Shown: in pieces, positions 9,193 through 17,441 of the stretch | How positions within the stretch are numbered: position 1 is the first letter of the stretch | Layout: each line of letters begins with the position of its first letter | Assembly: GCF_022664395.1 (NCBI RefSeq) | Contig: NZ_JAKRET010000010.1 | Location: 108,654-172,653 of the forward strand | Origin: Sphingomonas lacusdianchii | GTDB taxonomy: Bacteria; Pseudomonadota; Alphaproteobacteria; Sphingomonadales; Sphingomonadaceae | DNA length: 64,000 nucleotides | Reading direction: 5' to 3' | Translations under genes and position numbers: made by a program | Notes under the pieces: model-generated | Told to the model about the DNA's origin: nothing | The model's database searches: none | What the model saw: only the letters and a program-made list of their open reading frames with translations

Positions 9193-10565
9193 ACCGCCCG
9201 CCCCTGCAGGTCCATGTCCTCCAGCGCGACACCGTTGGTCTCGGGCATCACCCGCACCGTCCACAGCAGCTGCAACAGCATCATCGCGCCGAAAAAGGCG
9301 AAGACCCATCCACCGACCGCGCTCGCCACGATCGGAAACAGCCAGGTGATCGCCGCCGCCGCGACCCAATGGGTCGTCGATCCCAGCGCCTGGCCCTTGC
9401 CGCGCACGGCGCTCGGGAAGACTTCGGAGATGAAGACCCAGATCACCGCGCCCTGGCTGATCGCGAAGGCGGCGATGAAGGCGAGCAGGCCGCCGAGGAT
9501 CAGCGTGCCGTTCGGAACGCTGCGCTCGAGCTGCCATCCGACCAGCAACAGCGCGGCGGCGCAGACGATCGATCCGACGAACAGCAGCGGGCGGCGGCCG
9601 AACCGGTCGATGAAGAACAGGGCGGCGACGGTGAACAACAGGTTCGTGCCGCCGACCGCGATCGACTGGAGCAGCGCGCTGTCCGCCCCGGCGCCGGCCA
9701 GTTCGAAGATGCGCGGCGCATAATAGAGCAGCGCGTTGATGCCCGACAGCTGGTTGAACATCGCAATGGCGATCGCGCAGGCGACCGGGAAGCTATGCGC
9801 CGGCTGGAACAGCCGTGCGTCGGCCTGTCCGGCGTCGCGCCGTTCGGCGGCTTCGATCCTCGCCAGTTCGGCCTCGGGATCGAGGAACCCTAGCCGCGTC
9901 ATCACCTGCGTCGACTTCGCCCGTTCTCCCTGCACCGCCAGCCAGCGGGGGCTTTCCGGCAGGAGGAAGGTCACGGCGAGGAACAGCGCGGACGGCACCG
10001 CGACGATGCCGAACATCCAGCGCCACGCCGTTTCGGGCGGAAGCGCCTGCGCGATCAGATAGTTGCTGAGGAACGCGATCAGGATGCCGAGCACGATGTT
10101 CAGCTGGTTCATCGCCACCAGCCGCCCGCGAAACTTCGCGGGCGATACTTCGGCGATATAGATCGGCGTGACCACCGACGCCGCGCCGATGGCGAGGCCG
10201 CCGAGGAAGCGGAAGGCGATCAGCATCGGCCAGCTCTGTGCGAGACCCGTGCCCAGCGACGACACGACATAGGCGATCGCGACCGACAACATGATCGCCT
10301 TGCGCCCATAGCGATCGGCGGGCGCGCCGGTGACCAGCGACCCGATCACCGTCCCGATCAGCGCCGATGCCACGGTGAAGCCGAGCGACGCATCGGTCAG
10401 CGCGAAACGTTCCTGCAACGCCTGTGTCGCGCCCGATATGACGGCGGTGTCGAAGCCGAACAACAGCCCGCCCAGCGCCGCCCCCGCCGCGCTCAATATG
10501 ATGGCGGTCGTCGCCCGTGCATCGTCCACATCCTGCCGGGTGTCCGGCGTCGCGATGCTATGCAT
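9189..10565 (-). CDS. MFS sugar porter (SP family)
   Basis: This 12-helix sugar:H+ symporter has 458 residues. Sugar-porter signatures are RFLGGLAIGAA followed by IYIAEVSPAKFRGR, LPESPRWL, and FGRRPLLF in the second half. It should move fructose or sucrose released in the periplasm across the inner membrane. The start ATG lies inside the end of the fructokinase gene (8-base overlap, ATGCATAG), and its stop overlaps the next GH32 start. Confidence 0.93.
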   Translation of the reverse strand: MHSIATPDTRQDVDDARATTAIILSAAGAALGGLLFGFDTAVISGATQALQERFALTDASLGFTVASALIGTVIGSLVTGAPADRYGRKAIMLSVAIAYVVSSLGTGLAQSWPMLIAFRFLGGLAIGAASVVTPIYIAEVSPAKFRGRLVAMNQLNIVLGILIAFLSNYLIAQALPPETAWRWMFGIVAVPSALFLAVTFLLPESPRWLAVQGERAKSTQVMTRLGFLDPEAELARIEAAERRDAGQADARLFQPAHSFPVACAIAIAMFNQLSGINALLYYAPRIFELAGAGADSALLQSIAVGGTNLLFTVAALFFIDRFGRRPLLFVGSIVCAAALLLVGWQLERSVPNGTLILGGLLAFIAAFAISQGAVIWVFISEVFPSAVRGKGQALGSTTHWVAAAAITWLFPIVASAVGGWVFAFFGAMMLLQLLWTVRVMPETNGVALEDMDLQGRAV

Positions 10566-11523
10566 CGACCGTCTCCTTGTTCGCATGAAAGGGTTCGGCC
10601 ATGCGCCAGTGCATCGGCCATTGGCGGGTCGCCGTCCGGTAGGCGAGCGCCAGCGCACCGGTCAGCCCCGCCGAAGCGCCCGCCGTCGGCGCGGCGATAT
10701 AGTCGTCCATGTCGATCGTCCGCATGCTGGCGTCATAGCCGGCGAGCCGGGCGACCAGCGCCGCACGCACGCGGGCATACATGGGCGGCTGCATCACCCC
10801 GCCACCGACGATGATCCGATCGGGGCGGATGACATAGGTAAGCGTCGCGCACAGAGCGGCGATATAGTCCGCCTCGATCGGCCATGCGGGGTGATCGGCC
10901 GGAAGCCGTTCCGCCGGCACGCCCCAGCGCGCGGCCATCGCCGGTCCGCAGGCCAGTCCTTCGAGGCAATCGCCATGGAACGGGCAGATACCGGCAAAGC
11001 CGTCGTCGCCGGGCGCACGCGGCACGGCGATATGCCCCGCCTCGGGATGGTTCGCGCCGCCATGCGGCACGCCGCCGATCAGCAGCCCGACCCCGATCCC
11101 GGTGCCGATGGTGACATAGCAGAAGCTGTCGAGCCCCTGGCCGCTGCCGAACAGGCGCTCCCCCACCGCGGCGCAGTTGACGTCGGTGTCGAGCGTTATC
11201 GGCGCTTCGACCGTCTGCCGCAGATGACCGAGCAGGTCGATATTCTCCCAACCCGGCTTCGGGGTCGAGGTGATGTGCCCGTAATCGCCGGCAAGGGGGT
11301 TGAGCGACAACGGTCCGAAGCTGCCGACCGACACGGCCGACAGGTCGCCGTGAACGCGCTGCGCATCGCGGAAAAACGCGCTGGCCGCGCCCAGCGTCTC
11401 GACAGGAGTCGTGGTCGCGATCCGGGTTTCGGCGAGGATCTTGCCATCGCGGTCGGCGACGGCGCACAGGAACTTGGTGCCCCCCGCCTCGATCGCGCCG
11501 AGCAGCAGTGGCTCGCTCACCAC
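10558..11523 (-). CDS. ROK-family fructokinase
   Basis: This sugar kinase (about 320 residues) phosphorylates fructose with ATP. It has the N-terminal phosphate loop GAIEAGGTKF, the ROK core VTIGTGIGVGLL, and the HPEAGHIAV...CPFHGDCLEGLACG stretch whose His and Cys residues bind structural zinc in ROK kinases. The start is unusual: two tandem GTG codons (11523 and 11520) with no good ribosome site of their own. The second GTG overlaps the TGA of a 15-codon upstream reading frame. It is the first enzyme gene of the fructan operon and follows an operator-like inverted repeat. Confidence 0.92.
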   Translation of the reverse strand: MVSEPLLLGAIEAGGTKFLCAVADRDGKILAETRIATTTPVETLGAASAFFRDAQRVHGDLSAVSVGSFGPLSLNPLAGDYGHITSTPKPGWENIDLLGHLRQTVEAPITLDTDVNCAAVGERLFGSGQGLDSFCYVTIGTGIGVGLLIGGVPHGGANHPEAGHIAVPRAPGDDGFAGICPFHGDCLEGLACGPAMAARWGVPAERLPADHPAWPIEADYIAALCATLTYVIRPDRIIVGGGVMQPPMYARVRAALVARLAGYDASMRTIDMDDYIAAPTAGASAGLTGALALAYRTATRQWPMHWRMAEPFHANKETVDA

Positions 11524-11564
11524 TCGTATCCCGCCGGTCCTGCACGCTGCAAAATCGTCGCCAT
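11517..11564 (-). CDS. Possible 15-residue leader peptide coupled to fructokinase
   Basis: ATG at 11564 is preceded by GGGAGAG at about 8 bases. It opens a 15-codon frame, MATILQRAGPAGYEW, whose TGA shares bases with the GTG start of the kinase (GTGA). The kinase lacks a clear ribosome site, so its translation could depend on ribosomes finishing this peptide. I do not recognise the peptide. The geometry is seen directly; translation is inferred. Confidence 0.4.
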   Translation of the reverse strand: MATILQRAGPAGYEW

Positions 11565-11604
11565 CGTCACTCTCCCATCATCTGCCGCTGTTACGGTCGA
11601 TGGC

Positions 11605-11636
11605 ACTAAATCTACTAGTGTGATTTAGTTGGTCAA
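11605..11636 (-). promoter_or_regulatory. Promoter and ROK-type operator of the fructan operon
   Basis: The 8-base arms ACTAAATC (11605-11612) and GATTTAGT (11622-11629) form a perfect inverted repeat with a 9-base spacer. Read on the minus strand, TTGACC (11636-11631) is a -35 and TAGATT (11614-11609) a -10 with a 16-base gap, so a bound repressor would cover the promoter. A further GATTTAGT lies at 11729-11736, at the very end of the ROK regulator gene. A/T-rich inverted repeats of this kind are bound by ROK repressors such as XylR and NagC. Confidence 0.65.
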
Positions 11637-11735
11637 GGGCGAATTTTTCGCCTTTTCAACAGTTTGGCGCACAATCGTTTGTGGTTAGCGATACCAGAGG
11701 GTTTTCTTTGGCTGCCGTCGCACTCCCAGATTTAG

Positions 11736-12857
11736 TCAGCCGCGCTTGAACAAGCTGCTGAGATCAGGCGCATATTGCGCGTGGAGCGGCAACAGTCCCG
11801 CGCCGATCGCCGCTGCCTGTCGTCCCAGCGTGCCGATTCGCAATTCGGGTGCGAAGAAATCGGGCGGGGCATGTTCGCCCAGCTGCCGTTCGACCATCGC
11901 CGCGATCTCGGCCAGTTCCTCCGGCGGCAGGGATCCGTCGAGGATGACCGCCTCGAGATCGAGCAGGCTGTTCGCGCCGGAGATCGCGAACGCCAATGCC
12001 TCGGCACATCGCCGTCGCCAGCCCTCCAACGCGCCCGGGGTGGTCGCCCGATCCCGGTCATAGAGCGACGCATGGTGGATCAGCGAATCGCGCCGCCCCC
12101 CCGCCAGGACCGGCATCGACGCCAGCGCGCCGGCATTGCCATGCCGCCCCTGCACCACCTGCCCGCCGAGGACGAGGCCGCCGCCGACAAAGGTGCCGAG
12201 GTTGATGAGCAGATAGTTCTGGAGATCGGCCCCCGCCCCGCACAACAGATGCGCCAGCGCCGCCGCATTGCCGTCATTGTCGAAAAAGGTCGGCCATTGC
12301 AGCCCGGCACGCAACCGGTCGGCAACGTCACCGCGGCGCCATTCCTCGGCCTGATCTTCCGAAATGCCGAGTTCGTCGCGCCATTCGCCCAGAAACCACG
12401 GCATCGCGATGCCGATGCCCAGAAAGGTACTGGGATCGCGCAGCGACGCCGGCAGATGTTCCTGCAGGAACCGGTCGATCCGTTCCACGGCCAGGTCGAT
12501 GGTCGGAAAGGCGCCGGCATCGCAACGGACCGCACGCTGCTGCCCGTCAAAGTCGAGCGACACCAACGTCATCGCGTTGCGGCCAATCTCCACGCCGACC
12601 GTATAGCCGCGCGCGCCGTTGATCCGATAGACCGTGGCCGGCTGCCCCATGCCACCGGTGCGCTTCTCGGCTTGAAACAGCAATCCGTCGCTGTCGAGTT
12701 CGTCGATGATCCGGACCACGGCCTGCGGCGACAGTCCCGTCAGCCGTGCGATCTCGGCCTTGGACGCGCCGTTCGATCGCCGGATCGCCGACAGGATCAG
12801 CCGTTCGTTATACCGGCGCATCCCACTCGCGTTCGTGCCCTTTCGCACCATATGCAT
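11736..12857 (-). CDS. ROK-family transcriptional regulator (NagC/XylR type)
   Basis: This 373-residue protein carries an N-terminal winged helix (about 15-75; KAEIARLTGLSPQAVVRIID is the recognition part) fused to a ROK sugar-binding domain. The ROK half has GVEIGRN, LLINLGTFVGGGLVL and RHGNAG. It is expected to repress the downstream fructan genes until a sugar or sugar phosphate binds. Two ATGs lie 6 bases apart (12857, 12851), with GGAG upstream of both. The gene is 212 bases upstream of fructokinase in the same direction, and its last codons overlap a copy of the operator half-site. Confidence 0.9.
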   Translation of the reverse strand: MHMVRKGTNASGMRRYNERLILSAIRRSNGASKAEIARLTGLSPQAVVRIIDELDSDGLLFQAEKRTGGMGQPATVYRINGARGYTVGVEIGRNAMTLVSLDFDGQQRAVRCDAGAFPTIDLAVERIDRFLQEHLPASLRDPSTFLGIGIAMPWFLGEWRDELGISEDQAEEWRRGDVADRLRAGLQWPTFFDNDGNAAALAHLLCGAGADLQNYLLINLGTFVGGGLVLGGQVVQGRHGNAGALASMPVLAGGRRDSLIHHASLYDRDRATTPGALEGWRRRCAEALAFAISGANSLLDLEAVILDGSLPPEELAEIAAMVERQLGEHAPPDFFAPELRIGTLGRQAAAIGAGLLPLHAQYAPDLSSLFKRG

Positions 12858-12892
12858 ATGGGCATCCGCTCCATTTCGGCCTTCGTTATCGC

Positions 12893-12907
12893 CTTGTGAT
12901 ACACAAG
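12893..12907. promoter_or_regulatory. Palindrome upstream of the ROK regulator
   Basis: CTTGTG-ATA-CACAAG is a perfect 6-base inverted repeat 36 bases before the regulator start. It could be an operator controlling the regulator. It does not resemble the ACTAAATC operator, so a different factor is implied. Confidence 0.4.
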
Positions 12908-12962
12908 ATTTCGCGGGGAGTACCGTTTCGTGCCGTAATTTATGTCCGCGGCCGGCGGGCCG

Positions 12963-13991
12963 TCAGTGCAAACTCAGCGCCTTGCGCACGCCATCCCACG
13001 CGACGAACTTGAAATTCTGCGTCTCGGGCGCGTTGTCGCCATCCTGCGCGACGAACAGGCCGTGGCGCAGGCCCGGGCCGAAATCGCCGGGCATCAGGTC
13101 GATGCCATCGGTCTCGCTGGTTCCGTCGATCACGCCGCCGCCGATGCGGAAGCGACCGGCATAGCTGACGTCAGGCAGGCGATAGAGAGTGTAGGCGTTG
13201 TCGCCTTGGCTGCTGACGACCAGATAGCCGCCGGTACGCCCTTTGGGTGCCAGTGCGAGCCCCTCGGCATCGGCGACCAGCGTCGTGCCGTCGACCCTGG
13301 CGATCGCCGTGCCAGTGACCGGCGCGGCGGGATCGGCGGCGAAGCGCCACAGGCCGACATCTTCCTCGGCGACATAGAGCGTGCCCGTCCGGTCGTCGAC
13401 GACGCAGCCCTCGGCCTGGGTACCGACCTTCATCGAACGGACGGTGCGGACGACCGGAGTGGCGCCACGGGTGTCGATCGATACCTGATCGATACGCCCG
13501 TCCTTCATCACGACGAAGCCGAACAGCGCCTTGTCGGCCATGCGGGTCCACAGGCACATGCCATAGGCCTCGCCCGGACCGACCGGATAACGTCCCATCG
13601 GCACCAGCTTCTTCGCCACCGTATCGAGCGTGAACAACGCGACATGTGCCTGCGCCTCATCCGCCCGGTCGCTGGCGGCGGCGATGACCCGGCCGCCAAT
13701 CTCGCGCAGATCGACATTGTTCAGCCGCCCGGCGGGGGTGAAGCTCAGCCTTTTGCCCGACAGTGCATAGACATGGATGCCGGCTTTCTTGTCGGTGCCG
13801 ATCACCAGACTGTCGGCAGGGTTGCGCCGGTTGCGCCAGATGGCGGGATCGTCGGCGGCGTCGGCAGCGGTGTCGACCGGATCGGTCTCCGCCACCGCCG
13901 CCACCAGCGGCACTGCGCCCGGCGTCGTCGCCGGCGGTGGCGTCACCGCGCACCCGCCGAGCAGCAGCGCTGCGACAGTCGCTCGCCGCAT
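12963..13991 (-). CDS. β-propeller phytase, lipoprotein
   Basis: This 342-residue phytase (myo-inositol hexakisphosphate phosphohydrolase) has a lipobox LLGGC at the N-terminus. Family motifs run in order: DDPAIW, SLVIGTDKKAGIHVYALSG, RLNNVDLR, EGCVVDDRTGTLYVAEEDVG, and NAPETQNFKFV near the C-terminus. The acidic residues in these blocks bind the calcium ions needed for catalysis in this fold. It would release phosphate from phytate at the cell surface or in the periplasm. Its ATG shares one base with the TonB receptor stop (TGATG), so the two are one transcription unit. Confidence 0.92.
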   Translation of the reverse strand: MRRATVAALLLGGCAVTPPPATTPGAVPLVAAVAETDPVDTAADAADDPAIWRNRRNPADSLVIGTDKKAGIHVYALSGKRLSFTPAGRLNNVDLREIGGRVIAAASDRADEAQAHVALFTLDTVAKKLVPMGRYPVGPGEAYGMCLWTRMADKALFGFVVMKDGRIDQVSIDTRGATPVVRTVRSMKVGTQAEGCVVDDRTGTLYVAEEDVGLWRFAADPAAPVTGTAIARVDGTTLVADAEGLALAPKGRTGGYLVVSSQGDNAYTLYRLPDVSYAGRFRIGGGVIDGTSETDGIDLMPGDFGPGLRHGLFVAQDGDNAPETQNFKFVAWDGVRKALSLH

Positions 13992-16795
13992 CAGAAGTTC
14001 ACCCGCACACCAGCCTGATAGCGGCGACCGAAGCTTTCACGCTCGATCGTGTACTGGGTGTTGCGGACATAGCGACGGCCGGGGCCGTTCAGCAGGTTGC
14101 TGAAATTGCCGAACAGCTCGACGTTCGCATTGATCGCATAGCGGACCGATGCGTCGAGTTCATTATCCTTCGCCCAGTAGAAGTCGCCGCCATCGACGCC
14201 GCGGACGACGCCGTTGATGTTCTGGAAATCGCCCAGTTCGTCGAGCCAGCGCGAGCGGTTCTGATACTGGACCCGCGCCGAGAAGCCGTATTTCTCGTAA
14301 TAGGCACCGATATTGTAGACCGCATCCGACGCACCGGGCAGCGGCACGCGACGGCCATCGGGGGTTTCCGCACGGCTGCGGTTGAGCGTCGCGTTCAACT
14401 GCACGCCGAAGCCGCCAACCCATTCGGGCAGGCCGAGATCGGCAACGAACGGATCGAGCTGCTGCTGGATCGCGCCTTCGATACCGAGGATCGAGCCGTT
14501 GCCGCCATTGTCGATCGTCGCGAAATCATATTGCGACCGGTCGACGCCGCCAAAGTTCAGGATATCGCGGCCGAAGGTGCGGCTGGTGTCGAACAGCACG
14601 TCGCGCAGCCGCTTGTAATAGGCACCGAACGACAGGAAGCCGCCGGTCGACCCGTAATATTCGACATAGGCATCGACGCCCATCGCCTTTTCGGGCTTCG
14701 CATCGGGGTTGCCGCCCGAAATCGTCAGGTTGGCGTCGTTGAAGGTCAGGTTGGGACGAAGCTGGTCGTAATCGGGCCGCGCCGCACCGGTGCTGAACGA
14801 CAGCCGCGCCTTCATCTGGTCGCTGACGTCGTAATTCACGTGCAGGCTGGGATAGACCAGCGTCAGGTCGCTCTTGGCGGTCAGCGGGGTGAAGGTCGTG
14901 CCGTTGGGGGTCGCGAACGCCGAGGAGGTGTTGCGGATATGCTCGATCCGCGCGCCGCCGACGACATTGCCCCAATCGGTGACGACCGTCGCCATCGCAT
15001 AAGCCGAATAGATGCGTTCGTTCACGTCATAGAGATTGGCGGTCTGGTCGCGATAGGTTCCGACCGTCTTTGCCCGGTCGACCAGGTCGAGGATCTGGTC
15101 CCTGCCGAAATACTGGAAGGTGTAGCCGAGCGGAATCTGACCCTGGAACCCGCCGGGGATCGCGATCTGGCCGTAACCGGTCGGGATGTTGGCAGCGGTG
15201 AACTGTGCCGCGCTGTTGAGTTCGAGCAGGCGTTCGTCGACCGACTTGGTCCGATCGTCGAAGCGCAGCCCGACCGCGAAGGTCGTCTTTTCCCCGAACA
15301 GGCCGTCGACGTCATGCTGCAGGTCGATCCGCGCGGTGTACGCATCGGTCGTGTCGGCGGCGAGCAGCGAACGCAGGCGGCTGAGCGAACGCGGGAAATC
15401 CTCGATCGCGGTCACCCGGTCGCCGCGGGCGAAGGTGCCGTTGGCGTTGCGGATGGTGCGGAACAACTGCACCCGCGCCAGCTGCGGATCGGTCAGGTCA
15501 TAGCCGACGGTCAGGCGGTTGGCAGCATTCGCGCCGTTGGTGCCGAAGGACGGGCTGTCGTAATTCAGCTGCGCCGGCTGCGTCCTGTCGTCGATCGACC
15601 GGGTATAGTTGGCGCGCCACGACACGCGCCACGTGTCGAGATCATGGTCGCCGCCCAGCGTGTTGGTGAACACCGACTGTTTGTAGGCGCGCACGGTGAA
15701 GTTCGAATTAAGGTCGATGCCATAGACGGTGCCGCGCAGCGGGGTGTTGCCGGTGCAGATATCGGCATAGCCGGTCGTGCCGGCAGCGGGCGTGGCGTTG
15801 ACCGCGCAGGCGGCGGTGGCGTTTGACAGGCGCGACTGCTGATCGTCGAGGTCGAAGATATAGTTGTTGCGCTGTTCGTCGTCCTGGAACGCCGAATAGA
15901 TGGTTTCGGCGAAGATGCGGTGATCGCTCGACGGCTTCCAGTCGATCCGCGTCGACAGCGCGTAATTCTTGCGGACGAGGCGATAGAGCTTGTTCTCGGT
16001 CTCGCGCGCCCAGATACGGTCGGCGAAGCCGGGCCGCGCGTCCTGCGCGACGGTTTCCCAGTCGGTTTCGAAATTGTCGGTGACCATGCCGCGCCGGTAC
16101 AGGCTGGCCGAGGACGACACGGCGAACTCGCCGATGCCGGTGTCGAACCGGTCGGACACGACCAGCGACCCTTCGAACTCACGCCGTTCGCCCAGTTCGA
16201 CGAGGCCGTAACCCGCCTTGCCCGCGACATGGAAACCGCTCTGGTCGAAGCCCGAACGGGTGATGATATCGACATTGCCCGAAATGGTCTCGCCGACCAT
16301 GTCCGGCGTCACCGCCTTGCGCACGATGATCTGCTTGGCGATCGCCGAAGGGATCGAATCGAACCGTGCGGCGCGGCCTTCCGGACTGACGACGTTGACG
16401 CCATCGAACGACAACGTGGTCCAGCGCTTGGGCGCGCCGCGCAGGTTCACGTAGCGCGCCTGGCCCTGATCGCGCTCGACGCCGACGCCGGGCAGGCGGC
16501 TGATCGCCTGCGCGATATTCTGGTCGGGCAGGCGGCCGACCGCGTCGGATGCGATGACCGAGACGAGCGCAGTGCTGTTGCGCTGGATTTCGAGGGCGGC
16601 AGCTTCGGATTCGGCGATCGGGCGGCTGCCGCGCACGACGATTTCCTGCTCGCCATCCTCGGGCGCGGCGGGATCGGCGGCGACCGACACTTCTTCGACC
16701 GGATCGGCCAGCGCGGCGGCGGGCAGGAATGCGGCGCCCGCCAGCAGCGCACGCACGACGACGGCCCGCGAGGACCGGGCGAAGATACCAACCAT
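13991..16795 (-). CDS. TonB-dependent receptor paired with phytase
   Basis: This outer-membrane receptor has 934 residues, a signal peptide ending ALAD, and a plug with EIVVRGSRP, LPDQNIAQAISRLPGVGVERDQG and the barrel end FGRRYQAGVRVNF. It is of the sphingomonad receptor type that takes bulky substrates. Coupling to phytase suggests it imports phytate or a lower inositol phosphate, possibly as a metal complex; this is inferred from context. A run of hairpins lies in the leader and a tandem-heptamer site lies further upstream. Confidence 0.9.
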   Translation of the reverse strand: MVGIFARSSRAVVVRALLAGAAFLPAAALADPVEEVSVAADPAAPEDGEQEIVVRGSRPIAESEAAALEIQRNSTALVSVIASDAVGRLPDQNIAQAISRLPGVGVERDQGQARYVNLRGAPKRWTTLSFDGVNVVSPEGRAARFDSIPSAIAKQIIVRKAVTPDMVGETISGNVDIITRSGFDQSGFHVAGKAGYGLVELGERREFEGSLVVSDRFDTGIGEFAVSSSASLYRRGMVTDNFETDWETVAQDARPGFADRIWARETENKLYRLVRKNYALSTRIDWKPSSDHRIFAETIYSAFQDDEQRNNYIFDLDDQQSRLSNATAACAVNATPAAGTTGYADICTGNTPLRGTVYGIDLNSNFTVRAYKQSVFTNTLGGDHDLDTWRVSWRANYTRSIDDRTQPAQLNYDSPSFGTNGANAANRLTVGYDLTDPQLARVQLFRTIRNANGTFARGDRVTAIEDFPRSLSRLRSLLAADTTDAYTARIDLQHDVDGLFGEKTTFAVGLRFDDRTKSVDERLLELNSAAQFTAANIPTGYGQIAIPGGFQGQIPLGYTFQYFGRDQILDLVDRAKTVGTYRDQTANLYDVNERIYSAYAMATVVTDWGNVVGGARIEHIRNTSSAFATPNGTTFTPLTAKSDLTLVYPSLHVNYDVSDQMKARLSFSTGAARPDYDQLRPNLTFNDANLTISGGNPDAKPEKAMGVDAYVEYYGSTGGFLSFGAYYKRLRDVLFDTSRTFGRDILNFGGVDRSQYDFATIDNGGNGSILGIEGAIQQQLDPFVADLGLPEWVGGFGVQLNATLNRSRAETPDGRRVPLPGASDAVYNIGAYYEKYGFSARVQYQNRSRWLDELGDFQNINGVVRGVDGGDFYWAKDNELDASVRYAINANVELFGNFSNLLNGPGRRYVRNTQYTIERESFGRRYQAGVRVNF

Positions 16796-16804
16796 GTAAG
16801 AAAG

Positions 16805-16850
16805 CCCCTTTTTAGGGGAGCGTTGACCGCTCCCGCCTTGGGGCTGCCCC
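16805..16850 (-). promoter_or_regulatory. Three short hairpins in the leader of the receptor-phytase operon
   Basis: Three inverted repeats follow each other: CCCCT/AGGGG (16805-16818), GGGAGCG/CGCTCCC (16816-16834) and GGGG/CCCC (16840-16850). The first two share bases and cannot form together. On the transcript the AGGGG arm is also the only ribosome-site candidate for the receptor ATG at 16795, so pairing could hide it. Confidence 0.4.
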
Positions 16851-16873
16851 TGACGGCAGGGCGTGAAACGACG

Positions 16874-16902
16874 ATTACGGAGGCGTTACGTAATCATTAC
16901 AG
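16874..16902 (-). promoter_or_regulatory. Tandem heptamers at 11-bp period, Pho-box-like
   Basis: On the minus strand three heptamers CTGTAAT, ACGTAAC and CCGTAAT start exactly 11 bases apart (16902, 16891, 16880), with 4-base gaps. PhoB and other OmpR-family regulators bind direct heptamers with this spacing; the E. coli Pho box is CTGTCAT repeated. Placement upstream of a phytase operon fits phosphate control. The GTAA core differs from GTCA, so another OmpR-type regulator is possible. Confidence 0.5.
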
Positions 16903-16904
16903 GA

Positions 16905-16932
16905 CCGGCTGTTGCCGATCGGCAACAGCCGG
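16905..16932. terminator. Perfect 28-base palindrome after msrB
   Basis: Positions 16905-16918 and 16919-16932 are perfect reverse complements (arms beginning CCGGCTGTTGCC). It lies 10 bases beyond the msrB stop and next to the heptamer site. It would form a strong hairpin at the end of the msrB transcript but has no U-run, so a terminator role is only likely. Confidence 0.5.
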
Positions 16933-16941
16933 CGGGGTAAC

Positions 16942-17385
16942 CTATCCCTCGACCTGATCGAGATAGGCGCCATAGCCCTCCGCTTCCATCGCGTCCTTGG
17001 GGACGAAGCGCAAAGCGGCCGAATTGATGCAGTAGCGCAGGCCGCCACGATCGCGCGGCCCGTCGGGGAAGACATGGCCGAGATGGCTGTCGCCGCCCGC
17101 CGACCGGACCTCGGTGCGGACCATGCCGTGCGTCGTGTCGCGCAGTTCGGCGACATTGGCGGGTTCGATCGGCTTGGTGAAGCTCGGCCAGCCGCAATGC
17201 GAATCGAACTTGTCGGCCGACGCGAACAGCGGCTCGCCCGACACGATGTCGACATAGATGCCGGCACGCTTCTCGTGGAGATATTCGCCGGTACCGGGGC
17301 GTTCGGTGCCGCTCTGCTGCGTCACATAATATTGTTCGGGGGTGAGGCGGGCGAGCGCCTCCTCGGTCTTGCGATAATCGGTCAT
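16942..17385 (-). CDS. msrB: Peptide-methionine (R)-S-oxide reductase MsrB, zinc-free form
   Basis: This 147-residue enzyme reduces methionine-R-sulfoxide in proteins. Catalytic Cys119 lies in [11 protein letters not shown], and a second Cys64 lies in HCGWPSF and may serve as resolving cysteine. GHVFPDGP is also conserved. The two CxxC pairs that bind structural zinc in many MsrB proteins are absent (IYVDIVSG stands where the first would be). It is a single gene, followed by a large palindrome. Confidence 0.95.
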   Translation of the reverse strand: MTDYRKTEEALARLTPEQYYVTQQSGTERPGTGEYLHEKRAGIYVDIVSGEPLFASADKFDSHCGWPSFTKPIEPANVAELRDTTHGMVRTEVRSAGGDSHLGHVFPDGPRDRGGLRYCINSAALRFVPKDAMEAEGYGAYLDQVEG

Positions 17386-17441
17386 GCTGTCGTTCCTTCG
17401 TTACCGCCTAGATGGGGCCGAACCGGCCCCACGCAACCGGA

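Noticed and set aside
13763..15826. 687-codon open frame on the plus strand
   Set aside because: Antisense of the phytase-linked TonB receptor, with no ribosome site or family content.
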